A stretch of 64,000 nucleotides of DNA, from assembly GCF_024105735.1 (NCBI RefSeq), contig NZ_JAAAML010000003.1, positions 62,001 through 126,000 of the forward strand. Direction: 5' to 3'. The notes beneath the pieces are model-generated. The model saw only the letters and a list, made by a program, of their open reading frames with translations, had not been told where the DNA came from and searched no databases. The DNA is from Parahoeflea alexandrii. Its GTDB lineage: Bacteria > Pseudomonadota > Alphaproteobacteria > Rhizobiales > Rhizobiaceae. Numbering within the stretch: the stretch's first letter is position 1; every line of letters begins with the position of its first letter. Below, one piece after another: positions 9,901-18,060 of the stretch. The translations under genes and the position numbers were made by a program.

Positions 9901-10788
9901 TTGACCGCCTGGGGGTTTGATTCCTGTGCCGCTGTCTCCGGTCAGGAGGGGCTCGAGGTGCTTGCGGCAGCAAACAAGTTCGCGGTCCCGGTCGATGTCG
10001 TCATCCTCGATTATCACATGCCCGAGATGGATGGCGTGATGACGGCGCGGAAGATCCGCAACAGTTTCGGTCCGGACAAGCCTGCAATCATCATGCTGAC
10101 TTCGATGGACCTCAGCGCATCCGATGCCGATATCCGCAAGGGTGCGGTGCAGGCTGCCTTGATGAAGCCGGCGCGCTCTTCGCTGCTGCTTGAGACCATC
10201 GTCGACGTGTTGCAGGCCGCAGCACATAACCAAAGGGCCAGCCATGTGGAAGCCTCGGCTGGGGCTGATACCGAGCCGGCGGGGCAGGTTCCGCTCGCTT
10301 CGCCGCGCACGCCCGTGATGTCCGCGCCGCCGCCGCATCGCTCCGCTCAAACGCCCTCGGCGGAAAAAGCACGGGGCGGCCAGCGTCTCGAACTGCTTGT
10401 CGCTGAGGACAACGAAGTCAACCAGATCGTCTTCACCCAGATCCTTGACGAGATGGGACTGAACTACCGGATCGTCGACAATGGTGGCAGCGCTTACGAC
10501 ACTTGGAAGAGCCATCGCCCGGCGATGATCCTGATGGATGTCTCCATGCCGGTCATGAACGGCCATCAGGCGACCCAGGCCATCCGCAAGGCGGAGGCGG
10601 AAGATGCGGACCTTGGCCATACCCCGATTGTCGGCGTAACCGCGCATGCCTTGACCGGTGACATGGAACGCTGTCTCGATGCGGGCATGGATGACTATCT
10701 TTCCAAGCCTATCAGCCCGGAAAAGCTGGAAGCCAAGATCAGGGAATGGTTGCCCGAGGAGATTGCGGCTCGCATCAAGCACGGGTGA
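6973..10788 (+). CDS. Multi-PAS hybrid sensor histidine kinase with two receiver domains
   Basis: A 1271-residue soluble kinase without evident membrane segments. In order: PAS-like domains near 20-130, 180-295, 308-430, 437-560 and 577-690; HisKA with phosphoacceptor His722 in NMSHEIRTPMNG; HATPase_c (about 820-940, N box NLAGNAIKFT, G box GTGLGLAI); receiver 1 with Asp1013 in ILDYHMPEMDG; receiver 2 with Asp1189 in ILMDVSMPVMNG. The GTG start at 6973 is chosen for the GGGGA sequence 7 bp upstream; GTG 6916 would add 19 residues. No response regulator or phosphotransfer gene is adjacent. The input signal is unknown, probably cytosolic (redox or ligand). Confidence 0.9.
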   Translation: MDEVESNEGDDSLAKACAQVSRDSNPAFVKDSELRYLAVNTAYAELWDCQPAALIGQQSHQHFESAEQNDRDEKERRTLVFGKDQVALFTHPLKGGRYRIRIQRERRASGKTFIVGHFEPIAGVRFETVEAERTTPSALHGSAPGQPVYGNGAEAASPKDMTVPDLRISVSDENADQSLLDRFNEIFDCMDVGIVLYDPNDVLIYVNPAMDAMTSPDYTLDVGKSLREVLEVTCSFSEAEEPEARKDWIENRIAVHRDYGKATVERLKNGRWIRIINRGLKDGYTLGLRVDVTALKEREAALETKVAENQLFRAILDEMPISSFVKDEDYRYIYVNRAHGELTGLSGKDMLGKDDFQVFGEQGGPLREADTEAMNGLGLMEREIELDSARGETLKLIDRKVGFTGPAGRRYLLGTTINVSDMKRREREVYEAQRRAELHKADLESVIEAMYMGMVVVDRDTNVELINGAFFRIWKIASRDDYIGAPFRALIDVNRENGIYQVAEEDFEDYVEARLQEIRAGYVEPREFSRADGRTMIYSVRSLSEGKRMISYFDVSELKQREQELDLARAEIERASELLRGAAGAMAQGLMVTQNAVIQFANDAFYEMLEVPREVAAVGKDLNNFFDFCQQRGDYGSDEKAEATRTSVNDYHRKMVPHTIERQTRSGRWLRIDGKPTDSASMIITYTDVTDAKHREEELQHLVVKAEMADRAKSEFLANMSHEIRTPMNGVLGMAELLARTELDTRQRTFTDIIVKSGNALLTIINDILDFSKIDAGQLVLDQAPFDLSETVEDVASLISSRAVDKDIELIVRIDPSLPSRVVGDVGRLRQIITNLAGNAIKFTESGHVLIEVTGAVSSSDMLDLAIHVHDTGMGIPADKLEAVFEKFSQVDTSSTRRHEGTGLGLAITSRLVDLMEGRIHAESEVGKGSVFTIEVSLPVDHSTVERVRIAPIDVSGARVLAIDDNPVNRSILIEQLTAWGFDSCAAVSGQEGLEVLAAANKFAVPVDVVILDYHMPEMDGVMTARKIRNSFGPDKPAIIMLTSMDLSASDADIRKGAVQAALMKPARSSLLLETIVDVLQAAAHNQRASHVEASAGADTEPAGQVPLASPRTPVMSAPPPHRSAQTPSAEKARGGQRLELLVAEDNEVNQIVFTQILDEMGLNYRIVDNGGSAYDTWKSHRPAMILMDVSMPVMNGHQATQAIRKAEAEDADLGHTPIVGVTAHALTGDMERCLDAGMDDYLSKPISPEKLEAKIREWLPEEIAARIKHG

Positions 10789-10820
10789 CCGGTCTCCCAT
10801 CGTCCGGACTTTGGAAAGCC

Positions 10821-11591
10821 TCAGTCCGCAAGCGGTCCTTCTGGGCTGCGGGGTTGGCCGGTTTCCAGAATGCCGATGCTCATGTCGCGCTTGCCGGCAT
10901 GGCCCGGGCGTTTCTCCACGGTAAATCCTGCGGCCTGGAGGTTCCGCCGGACCCATCCGGCGGCCGAATAGGTGGCAAACGTCCCGCCTTCGCATGTACG
11001 GCTGGCGACAGCCTGCATGAGTTCCTCGGACCACATCTCCGGATTGCGGGCCGGTGAGAACCCGTCGAGATACCATGCGTCCGCATCAAACTTTGCCTCC
11101 CGCACCTCCGTCAGGGCGAGCCCCGCATGGATATGAAGACTGATGGAGTTTTTACAGCTTTCGATATCGAGCCTGATGTCTCCTTCGGGCTGGTCTGGCC
11201 ATCCGGCGGTGAGTCGCTCCGCTCTCGGGCCGAGATCCGGCCATGCGGCCAGTGCGCGGATCATGTCTTGACGATCAAGCAGGCGCAGTTCGAAGGAGTG
11301 AAACTCGAGCCGCGCCCCAGGAGCGGCGGCACGCTCCCATGCAGACCATGTCTCGATGAAGTTCAGGCCCGTGCCAAAGCCCAGCTCAGCGATCACGAAG
11401 TGCTGCCTTCCGGCAAAGCGTTCGGGAAGCCGGTTGCCGCTTAAAAATACGTGACGGCATTCCGCCCGGCCATCCGCGCGCGAATAATAGAAGTCGCCAA
11501 ACTCCTCTGAATAAGGCATATCGCCCGCATGCCACGACAGCGGCGCGCGCTGGCGCGGAGTATCGTCATCTGGTTCAGGGGGATCGATCAT
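10821..11591 (-). CDS. mnmD: tRNA (5-methylaminomethyl-2-thiouridine)(34) methyltransferase MnmD
   Basis: A 256-residue methyltransferase equivalent to the N-terminal half of E. coli MnmC. LSWHAGDMPYSEEFGDFYYS (residues 18-37) matches the family opening, ELGFGTGLNF is the SAM-binding glycine motif, and DAWYLDGFSPARNPEMW is the family active-site segment. It would methylate aminomethyl-thiouridine at the wobble base of tRNAs for Lys, Glu and Gln. Its ATG shares a CATG with the divergent FAD oxidoreductase, and no ribosome-binding sequence precedes it on this strand. The next in-frame Met (residue 25) would cut into the conserved opening, so the first ATG is preferred. Confidence 0.9.
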   Translation of the reverse strand: MIDPPEPDDDTPRQRAPLSWHAGDMPYSEEFGDFYYSRADGRAECRHVFLSGNRLPERFAGRQHFVIAELGFGTGLNFIETWSAWERAAAPGARLEFHSFELRLLDRQDMIRALAAWPDLGPRAERLTAGWPDQPEGDIRLDIESCKNSISLHIHAGLALTEVREAKFDADAWYLDGFSPARNPEMWSEELMQAVASRTCEGGTFATYSAAGWVRRNLQAAGFTVEKRPGHAGKRDMSIGILETGQPRSPEGPLAD

Positions 11592-12774
11592 GGCTGTTGC
11601 CGATAAAGCCGCATCGCCTGCCGGTCAAGCAACGCCTGATCTGCTGATCGCCGGGGCAGGGGTTTCGGGATTGTGGCTTGCGCTCAAGGCGACGCGCGCC
11701 GGCCTCTCCGTCACGCTGGTCGAGCGGGGAAACCCCGGCGGTGGTGCCAGCGGCGGCTTCCTCGGCGCACTGATGCCGCACAGTCCCGAACGCTGGAACG
11801 GCAAGAAGGAATTCCAGTTCCGCGCCCTCGTTGACCTCGAAGACGAGATTGCAAGGCTTGAGTCCGAAACAGGTGTCCCTTGTGGCTACCGAAGGGTCGG
11901 CCGGATCCTGCCATTGACCTCGGAACGCGGTCGCATCACTGCCATAGAACGGATCCCCGAAGCCCAGGCCAATTGGGGCGAAGTGTTCGGTTATACAGTG
12001 CACCATACCCCTGACAGGGGAGACTGGCCCAATATCCTGCGGGCTCCCCATGGTGTCGTGCACGAAACACTGTCGGCGCGGATATCCCCGCCCGGGTTGC
12101 TCGAGGCGCTCCTGACCGGTCTCGCCGTGATGCCGAACTTCGATTTCCGGCTCGGTGTCGAGCTGGTCGAGTTGTCCGCAACCGGCAAGTTGGCAAGACT
12201 GTCGGACGGATCGACCGTCGGCTTCGGCCATGCGGCGCTGGCAAACGGTATCGATGCATTCCCGATGATCGCCCGGCTGGCCGGGCTTCCGGCTCATTCG
12301 GTCGGGGGCGGCGTCAAGGGGCAGGCTGCGCTTATGGATGCCGGCGCGCCGCCGGATCTGCCTTTGGTCTATGATGACGGTGTCTACGTGATCGCCCATG
12401 AGAATGGCCGCGTCGCCGTGGGCTCGACCAGCGAAAACCGGTTCGATGATCCACAGGCAACCGATGAGCGGCTCGATGAAGTCATCAAGCGGGCCCGCAA
12501 GCTTTGCCCCTTGATCAAGGATGCGCCGGTTATCCGCCGTTGGGCCGGGGTGCGGCCCCGGGCTGTCGGTCGTGATCCCATGCTCGGACCTGTTCCTGGT
12601 GCGCCGGGCGTCCTGGCCATGGCGGGCGGGTTCAAGATCAGCTTCGGCATTGCCCACCGCATGGCTGACTGCCTGGTGGCTGAAATCACCGGGGAAGCCG
12701 GGCCGGAGACGCCGCAGAGCTTTGCGGTCACCAGCCATCTGGCCAAGGCGGCCGAACAACCGGCCAAGTCATAG
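11590..12774 (+). CDS. FAD-dependent oxidoreductase (DAO family), possible MnmC1-like partner of MnmD
   Basis: A 394-residue DAO-family flavoprotein. LLIAGAGVSGLWLAL near residue 19 is the Rossmann dinucleotide motif followed by an acidic residue in TLVERG; RRWAGVRPRAVGRDPMLGP and AMAGGFKISFGIAHRMA form the C-terminal FAD-binding part. AGGGGGA sits 6 bp before the ATG. In E. coli MnmC a DAO-type oxidase domain is fused to the MnmD-like methyltransferase, removing the carboxymethyl group of cmnm5(s2)U. The divergent, overlapping placement with mnmD suggests this may be the split-off oxidase, but a generic amino acid oxidase role is also possible. Confidence 0.75.
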   Translation: MAVADKAASPAGQATPDLLIAGAGVSGLWLALKATRAGLSVTLVERGNPGGGASGGFLGALMPHSPERWNGKKEFQFRALVDLEDEIARLESETGVPCGYRRVGRILPLTSERGRITAIERIPEAQANWGEVFGYTVHHTPDRGDWPNILRAPHGVVHETLSARISPPGLLEALLTGLAVMPNFDFRLGVELVELSATGKLARLSDGSTVGFGHAALANGIDAFPMIARLAGLPAHSVGGGVKGQAALMDAGAPPDLPLVYDDGVYVIAHENGRVAVGSTSENRFDDPQATDERLDEVIKRARKLCPLIKDAPVIRRWAGVRPRAVGRDPMLGPVPGAPGVLAMAGGFKISFGIAHRMADCLVAEITGEAGPETPQSFAVTSHLAKAAEQPAKS

Positions 12775-12907
12775 ATCACCAAACATCGCTAAAGGTCGTC
12801 AACCGGTTGGAATCGCCGCAACAGTTTGCGGTTTTTCTTCAAAGTCCGGGTATCGACATTTGCCGTCGTGCTGCTACCGTTCGGCCTCTATCAGGATGGA
12901 CTGGACA

Positions 12908-13831
12908 ATGAACACAATACCTTATCCCCGCGATCTTGTGGGCTACGGCCGTACCTCGCCTGACCCGAAATGGCCCGGGGGCGCCCACTGCGCCGTTCAG
13001 TTCGTGGTCAACTACGAGGAGGGGGGTGAAAGTTCGATCCTCGATGGTGATCCGGCGTCCGAAAGCCTGCTGTCGGAAATAGTCGGTGCGCAACCCTGGC
13101 CCGGCCAGCGTAACATGAACATGGAATCGCTTTACGAATACGGCTCTCGCGCCGGGTTCTGGCGGCTGTGGCGGATGTTCACCGAGCGCAACATGCCGGC
13201 AACGGTCTATGGAGTGGCCCTTGCTATGCAGCGCAACCCCGAAGCGGTGGCGGCGATGAAGGAAGCGGACTGGGAGATTGCCAGTCACGGTCTGCGCTGG
13301 CTTGAATACAAGGACTTCTCCGAGGAGGAGGAGCGACACCACATCGCCGAATGCGTGCGCATCCATACCGAGGTGACCGGCTCGCGGCCGCTCGGCATCT
13401 ACCAGGGCAAGCCGTCGGTCAACACCTTGCGCCTGGTGATGGAGGAGGGCGGTTTTGTCTACTCGGCCGATTCCTATGCCGATGAGCTTCCCTTCTGGGT
13501 GGATGGTCCGAACGGCCCGCACCTGATCGTGCCCTACACGCTCGATGCCAACGACATGCGCTTCGCCACGCCGCAGGGTTTCAATTCGGGCGATCAGTTC
13601 TTCAGCTACCTCAGGGACACGTTCGATGTGCTGATGGCAGAGGGGGCTGCCGGCAGCCCCAAGATGATGTCTATCGGCCTGCATTGCCGCCTGGTCGGCC
13701 GCCCCGGCCGGGCTGCGGCGCTTGCAAGGTTCCTCGATTACGTCGCGTCCCATGACAAGGCTTGGGTGACCCGCCGCATCGACATTGCCAACCACTGGCA
13801 TCAGCACCACCATCCGGAGAAGACGACATGA
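12908..13831 (+). CDS. puuE: Allantoinase PuuE (polysaccharide deacetylase fold)
   Basis: A 307-residue protein starting MNTIPYPRDLVGYGRTSPDP, the hallmark of the cofactor-independent allantoinase PuuE, which hydrolyses S-allantoin to allantoate. The NodB-like fold is visible in QFVVNYEEGGE and EIASHGLRWLEYKDFS. I chose the ATG at 12908, giving the usual family length; an in-frame ATG at 12896 would add four residues. It opens a four-gene operon and its stop overlaps the uraD start (ATGA). The substrate is made by UraH and UraD encoded just downstream. Confidence 0.93.
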   Translation: MNTIPYPRDLVGYGRTSPDPKWPGGAHCAVQFVVNYEEGGESSILDGDPASESLLSEIVGAQPWPGQRNMNMESLYEYGSRAGFWRLWRMFTERNMPATVYGVALAMQRNPEAVAAMKEADWEIASHGLRWLEYKDFSEEEERHHIAECVRIHTEVTGSRPLGIYQGKPSVNTLRLVMEEGGFVYSADSYADELPFWVDGPNGPHLIVPYTLDANDMRFATPQGFNSGDQFFSYLRDTFDVLMAEGAAGSPKMMSIGLHCRLVGRPGRAAALARFLDYVASHDKAWVTRRIDIANHWHQHHHPEKTT

Positions 13832-14325
13832 GTGACCGCGACGAGTTTGTCGGCCGGTTCGGCGGTGTGTTCGAGCATTCGCCGTGGATCGCCGAGCGCG
13901 CCTGGGACCACGGCCGTATTGCTACCCCTTTGCATTCCGGTTCTGTCCACAAGGCCTTGTGCGCAGAGTTCCGCGCAGCCAGCCATGCCGAGCGCATGGG
14001 CGTGCTGCGCGCCCACCCGGATCTGGCAGGCAAACTGGCGATCGCCGGAGAGCTGACCGAGGAATCGAAATCAGAGCAGGCCGGTGCCGGTCTCGACCGG
14101 TTGAGCGCGGAAGAACACGCGCGTTTCACCGCACTCAACAGCCGCTACATGAGCGATTTCGGCTTTCCGTTCATCATTGCGGTCAAGGGTCACGACAAGG
14201 ACAGCATTCTTTCTGCATTCCAGTCCCGTGTCGCAAATGACCCCGAGACCGAGTTTGAGACCGCCTGCGCCCAGGTGGAAAGGATCGCCGGCTTCCGGAT
14301 TGCCGCGATCCTTCCGGAAACCTGA
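13828..14325 (+). CDS. uraD: 2-oxo-4-hydroxy-4-carboxy-5-ureidoimidazoline (OHCU) decarboxylase
   Basis: A 165-residue protein of the OHCU decarboxylase family, converting OHCU to S-allantoin. The N-terminal RFGGVFEHSPWIAERAW and the conserved HPDLAGKL segment, which holds the proposed catalytic His, are present, as is the C-terminal FPFIIAVKGHDKDSIL. The start at MSDRDEF overlaps the puuE stop by four bases, pointing to translational coupling. It acts after UraH and before PuuE; all three are encoded within 2.4 kb. Confidence 0.93.
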   Translation: MSDRDEFVGRFGGVFEHSPWIAERAWDHGRIATPLHSGSVHKALCAEFRAASHAERMGVLRAHPDLAGKLAIAGELTEESKSEQAGAGLDRLSAEEHARFTALNSRYMSDFGFPFIIAVKGHDKDSILSAFQSRVANDPETEFETACAQVERIAGFRIAAILPET

Positions 14326-14329
14326 GCAG

Positions 14330-14830
14330 ATGACGCGCGAACTCAAACTCGAAACTCTGACGGCCGACGCCTTTGCGCCCTTCGGCACGATGATGGATAT
14401 CTCGGCATCCGAATTGCGCCTGATCAATGGCGGCACCACCGAGCGCTTTCATGGGCTCGCCATGGCCGACACCGAGACCGGCGGCGGCCGCACGATCCTC
14501 TCGCTGTTTCGCGGTCAGCCGCGTGTGTTTCCTTACGCTGTCGACATGATGGAGCGGCATCCGCTCGGCAGCCAGGCATTCTTCCCGGTCACCGAAGCCG
14601 ACTGGATTGCAGTTGTCGCCCCCGACGTTGATGGTCGCCCGGGCCAGCCAAGGGCGTTCCTTGTTCCCGGCCATATCGGTCTCCAGTACGACCGCAATGT
14701 CTGGCATCACCCGTTGATTGCCGTGGGCCGTGTCAGCGATTTTCTGGTGATGGATCGCGAGGGCGATGGCGTCAATCTCGAGGAAGCCAGCTATGATGAG
14801 CCCTATCTGATCGCCCGACCGGCCAACTGA
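14330..14830 (+). CDS. allA: Ureidoglycolate lyase
   Basis: A 166-residue AllA-family cupin-like enzyme splitting ureidoglycolate into glyoxylate and urea. Diagnostic segments are TADAFAPFGTMM near the N-terminus, HPLGSQAFFPV and GVWHH-type NVWHHPLIAVG near residue 125. It starts 4 bp after the uraD stop, and uraH follows after 15 bp. The enzyme that forms ureidoglycolate from allantoate (allantoicase or AllC plus UAH) is not in the window, so one step must be supplied elsewhere. Confidence 0.92.
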   Translation: MTRELKLETLTADAFAPFGTMMDISASELRLINGGTTERFHGLAMADTETGGGRTILSLFRGQPRVFPYAVDMMERHPLGSQAFFPVTEADWIAVVAPDVDGRPGQPRAFLVPGHIGLQYDRNVWHHPLIAVGRVSDFLVMDREGDGVNLEEASYDEPYLIARPAN

Positions 14831-14845
14831 TCCAAGGAGACGCCA

Positions 14846-15226
14846 ATGTCCGCCCAACCACTGCCCACCGGAACCGGTCGCTTGACCACGCACGTGCTCG
14901 ACACCGCGCGCGGCAAGCCAGCTGCCGGACTGGTCATCGAGCTTGTCCGGATCGAGGGGATCGACCATCACCTCATCAAGACCGTCAGCACCAACAGTGA
15001 TGGCCGGGTCGATGCCCCGCTGCTGTCGGGTGCCGACCTCACCCGGGGGGTCTACGAGCTTCGGTTCCATGCCGGGGATTACCTCCGCTCGACCGGAGAC
15101 GATCTGCCAGATCCGGCATTCCTCGACGTGATCCCGATCCGCTTCGGGATCGCCGACACGTCCGCGCATTATCACGTGCCGCTGCTGATCTCGGCCTATG
15201 GCTATTCAACCTACCGCGGCAGCTGA
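14846..15226 (+). CDS. uraH: 5-hydroxyisourate hydrolase (transthyretin-related)
   Basis: A 126-residue transthyretin-fold enzyme hydrolysing 5-hydroxyisourate to OHCU. The conserved [11 protein letters not shown] near the N-terminus and the C-terminal YSTYRGS signature that lines the active site are both present. CAAGGAGA lies 5 bp before the ATG. It is the last gene of the puuE-uraD-allA-uraH operon. Its substrate is the product of PuuD, encoded on the opposite strand 1.6 kb away. A bidirectional terminator lies downstream. Confidence 0.95.
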   Translation: MSAQPLPTGTGRLTTHVLDTARGKPAAGLVIELVRIEGIDHHLIKTVSTNSDGRVDAPLLSGADLTRGVYELRFHAGDYLRSTGDDLPDPAFLDVIPIRFGIADTSAHYHVPLLISAYGYSTYRGS

Positions 15227-15341
15227 TTCCAGCCGCGTTTCAGCATTGCGTTCTTGCGCGCGCGTGTTGGCCGCGTACCGGCAACGCGCGCGGCATGGGG
15301 ATGGACCCGAAAACCGGGACAGGAGCGGGGAGTTGTCCGGA

Positions 15342-15388
15342 AAAAGCAAAAGCCGCGTGGCAGTACATCCGTGCTCACGCGACTTTTT
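15342..15388. terminator. Bidirectional Rho-independent terminator between uraH and guaD
   Basis: A stem pairs CGCGTG (15354-15359) with CACGCG (15376-15381) and an inner stem pairs AGTAC with GTGCT around an ATCC loop. Five T follow on the plus strand and an A-rich tract precedes the stem, giving T-rich sequence on the minus strand too. It sits between two convergent operons, so it probably ends both. The surrounding 276-bp gap (15227-15502) shows no other feature I can name. Confidence 0.75.
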
Positions 15389-15502
15389 AAAGCGATCCTC
15401 TAAAGGACCACTGCTGATCCACAGCTTGCATTAAGGTCATTAATGAAGAGTTAAGACGGAAATATGACATCGGTGGAAAAAGTGGCGCCATGGCACGTGC
15501 AA

Positions 15503-16798
15503 CTACAGATGAACCGCCTCGCCAGCAACATAGACATGGCGGACTGACCGATCATCGCCCATTGTTTGCATCAGGAACAGTTCTTCTTCCAGGGTGGTGA
15601 CCGTTTCCATCCGGATGGCCATCGCCGGGGTCGCGCAGGCGTCCAGCACGATGATGTCGGCATCGCTCCCTGGCTCTAGCGTGCCGATCCGGTCCACCAG
15701 ACCCAACGCCTCTGCATTGCCGCGGGTGGCCTGCCAGTAGCTCTCGATCGGGGGCAGGCGGTGGCCACGCAATTGCTGGATCTTGTAGGCCTCGTCGAGT
15801 GTTCTGAGCAGTGAGTAACTCGACCCGCCGCCGATATCGGTGGCAATCGCGGTCCGGACGCCGTGCTGCTTCAGGCGCTTCAGATCAAACAGTCCTGATC
15901 CCAGAAACAGGTTCGAGGTCGGGCAATGCACCGCCACGGATCCGGCTTCCGAGATGGCGTGCATTTCCCGGTCCGACAGATGAATGGCATGGCCGAGCAG
16001 CATCTTGTCGGTCAGCAGCCCGTACCGCGCATAAACGTCGGTGTAGTCCTTGGCCTCGGGATAGAGCTCGAGCGTATAGGCAATTTCGGCATCGTTCTCG
16101 GACAAATGCGTCTGGATCAGAAGGCCGGGATGCTCGCGCGCGAGCGTACCGGCTGCTTCCAGCTGGGCCGGGGTCGAGGTGATGGCAAAGCGCGGCGTGA
16201 TCGCCACGTGATTGCGCCCCTTGCCATGCCAGTCGGCAATCACGGCCTTGGTATCGTCATAGCTCGATTGCGCGGTGTCGGTCAGTGCTTCGGGCGCGTT
16301 GCGGTCCATCATCACCTTGCCGCCGACCATCAGCAGGTTACGGCGCTGCGCTTCAGTGAAATAGGCGTCGGCCGAGCCCTTGTGCACCGAGCAATAGGCT
16401 GCAGCGGTGGTGGTGCCGTGGCGCAGCAATTCATCGAAGAACAGTGTTGCGAAACGGGCGGAATGCGCCGCGTCGGCGAAGCGTTGTTCCTCGACGAAGG
16501 TGTAGGTGTTGAGCCATTCGAGAAGATTGGCGGCGTAGCTGGCAGTCACCTGCATCTGCGGGAAGTGAATATGCGGATCGATCAAGCCGGCCATCAAGAG
16601 AAGTGGCCGATGATCGATGACCTCAATACCTGCGGGCGCCTTCGATGCCACCTCCGCATAGGAGCCGGCCGCCGTGATCATCCCGTTTTCGACAAGCAAC
16701 GCGCCGTCAGTCTCATAGATGTAGCTTGCCTCATCGTCGCGCGCCTGCGGCCGCGACTTGAAGCTCAGCGTCCTTCCCCGCAGCAGCCTGGCTGTCAT
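15503..16798 (-). CDS. guaD: Guanine deaminase
   Basis: A 431-residue zinc amidohydrolase converting guanine to xanthine. The metal-binding pair in GLIDPHIHFPQMQV, the second-site His of QTHLSENDAEI, His in HAIHLSD and the ATDIGGGSSYSLL loop are all typical of GuaD. The first bases overlap the puuD stop, so the two are one operon. Xanthine would be passed to XdhABC, encoded at 28.6-33.3 kb. Confidence 0.94.
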   Translation of the reverse strand: MTARLLRGRTLSFKSRPQARDDEASYIYETDGALLVENGMITAAGSYAEVASKAPAGIEVIDHRPLLLMAGLIDPHIHFPQMQVTASYAANLLEWLNTYTFVEEQRFADAAHSARFATLFFDELLRHGTTTAAAYCSVHKGSADAYFTEAQRRNLLMVGGKVMMDRNAPEALTDTAQSSYDDTKAVIADWHGKGRNHVAITPRFAITSTPAQLEAAGTLAREHPGLLIQTHLSENDAEIAYTLELYPEAKDYTDVYARYGLLTDKMLLGHAIHLSDREMHAISEAGSVAVHCPTSNLFLGSGLFDLKRLKQHGVRTAIATDIGGGSSYSLLRTLDEAYKIQQLRGHRLPPIESYWQATRGNAEALGLVDRIGTLEPGSDADIIVLDACATPAMAIRMETVTTLEEELFLMQTMGDDRSVRHVYVAGEAVHL

Positions 16799-18060
16799 TG
16801 CCCTGTCTCGCCCGCTGTGGGCGTGCCGGCGACAGCCGATTCATACCAGGCAACGATCAGCGCCCGCTCTTCCGGCTCCACATAGGTGATGTTGCCCGGC
16901 GGCATGGCATGGCTGCGGCCGGCCTGGATATAGATTTCGCGCGCATGACGGGCGATTTCTTCGGTGGTCTCGAGCTTCACGTTCTTGGGGGCGTGTGCCA
17001 TGCCTTCCCACAATGGCTCAGCGGCGTGACACATCGAGCAGCGCACCATCACGGTCTCGCTGACCGCCTCGAAATGGGCGTTGGTGACAAAACGCTCGTA
17101 CACGGGTGCCAGCGACGCCTCTTCGATCACCTCGTCGGCGCGCGGAATGCTCGACAGCCACACGATGGCCAGGAACAGGGCCACAGTCGCAGCCCAGGTC
17201 CAGTGCGGCTTGCCCTTGCGGGCGTGTACCGTGTTGAACCAGTGCCGGATCGTCACGCCCATCAGGAACACCAAGGCTGCAATCAGCCAGTTCCACTGCG
17301 TGGCGAACGCCAGCGGGTAGTGGTTCGACAGCATCAGGAAGATCACCGGCAGGGTGAGATAGTTGTTGTGCAGCGAACGCTGCTTGGCGATGCGGCCATA
17401 TTTTGGATCCGGCGTCCGCCCGGCCTTCAGGTCGGCAACGACGATCTTCTGGTTCGGAATGATGATCATCGCCACATTGGCGCTCATGATTGTCGCGGTG
17501 AATGCGCCCAGGTGCAAAAGCGCCGCCCGGCCGGAAAACACCTGTGTGTAGCCCCAGGCCATGGCCACCAGCACCGCGAACAGCACCAGCATCAGTCCCG
17601 TCGTGTTCTGCCCGATCGGCGACTTGCACAACAGGTCATAGATGATCCAGCCGAACACGATCGAAGCCAGCGAAATCGAGATCGCGATGGCAGCCGAGAC
17701 ATCGAGCACCGTGGTGTCGATCAGGTAAAGTTCCGCGCCGGCATAGTAGACCACGCACAGCATGGCGAAGCCTGACAGCCAGGTGACATAGCTCTCCCAC
17801 TTGAACCAGGTCAGATGCTCGGGCAGCCGTTCGGGCGCCACCAGGTATTTCTGGACATGATAGAAACCGCCGCCGTGAACCTGCCATTCTTCGCCATAGG
17901 CGCCCTCGGGCAAACCCGGCCGCTGCACCAGGCCCAGATCGAGCGCGATGAAGTAGAACGACGAACCGATCCAGGCGATGGCCGTGATCACATGCAGCCA
18001 GCGCACGGCAAAGCTGAGCCACTCCCACAGGACTGGGTACTCGTAGAGAAAATCGGTCAT
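16795..18060 (-). CDS. puuD: Urate hydroxylase PuuD (membrane protein with cytochrome c domain)
   Basis: A 421-residue protein with about eight membrane segments followed by a C-terminal cytochrome c domain carrying the haem motif CSMCH at residues 341-345 and a distal Met in SHAMPPGN. This matches PuuD, which oxidises urate to 5-hydroxyisourate with electrons going to the respiratory chain. The start MTDFLYEYPVLWEW is chosen over an upstream extension of 19 residues lacking family similarity. It is the first gene of puuD-guaD and overlaps guaD by four bases. The cytochrome c domain is expected in the periplasm. Confidence 0.93.
   Translation of the reverse strand: MTDFLYEYPVLWEWLSFAVRWLHVITAIAWIGSSFYFIALDLGLVQRPGLPEGAYGEEWQVHGGGFYHVQKYLVAPERLPEHLTWFKWESYVTWLSGFAMLCVVYYAGAELYLIDTTVLDVSAAIAISISLASIVFGWIIYDLLCKSPIGQNTTGLMLVLFAVLVAMAWGYTQVFSGRAALLHLGAFTATIMSANVAMIIIPNQKIVVADLKAGRTPDPKYGRIAKQRSLHNNYLTLPVIFLMLSNHYPLAFATQWNWLIAALVFLMGVTIRHWFNTVHARKGKPHWTWAATVALFLAIVWLSSIPRADEVIEEASLAPVYERFVTNAHFEAVSETVMVRCSMCHAAEPLWEGMAHAPKNVKLETTEEIARHAREIYIQAGRSHAMPPGNITYVEPEERALIVAWYESAVAGTPTAGETGQ

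Noticed and set aside
9370-11076. 568-codon antisense frame across the kinase end and mnmD
   Set aside because: It spans two unrelated genes on both strands and shows no family pattern.
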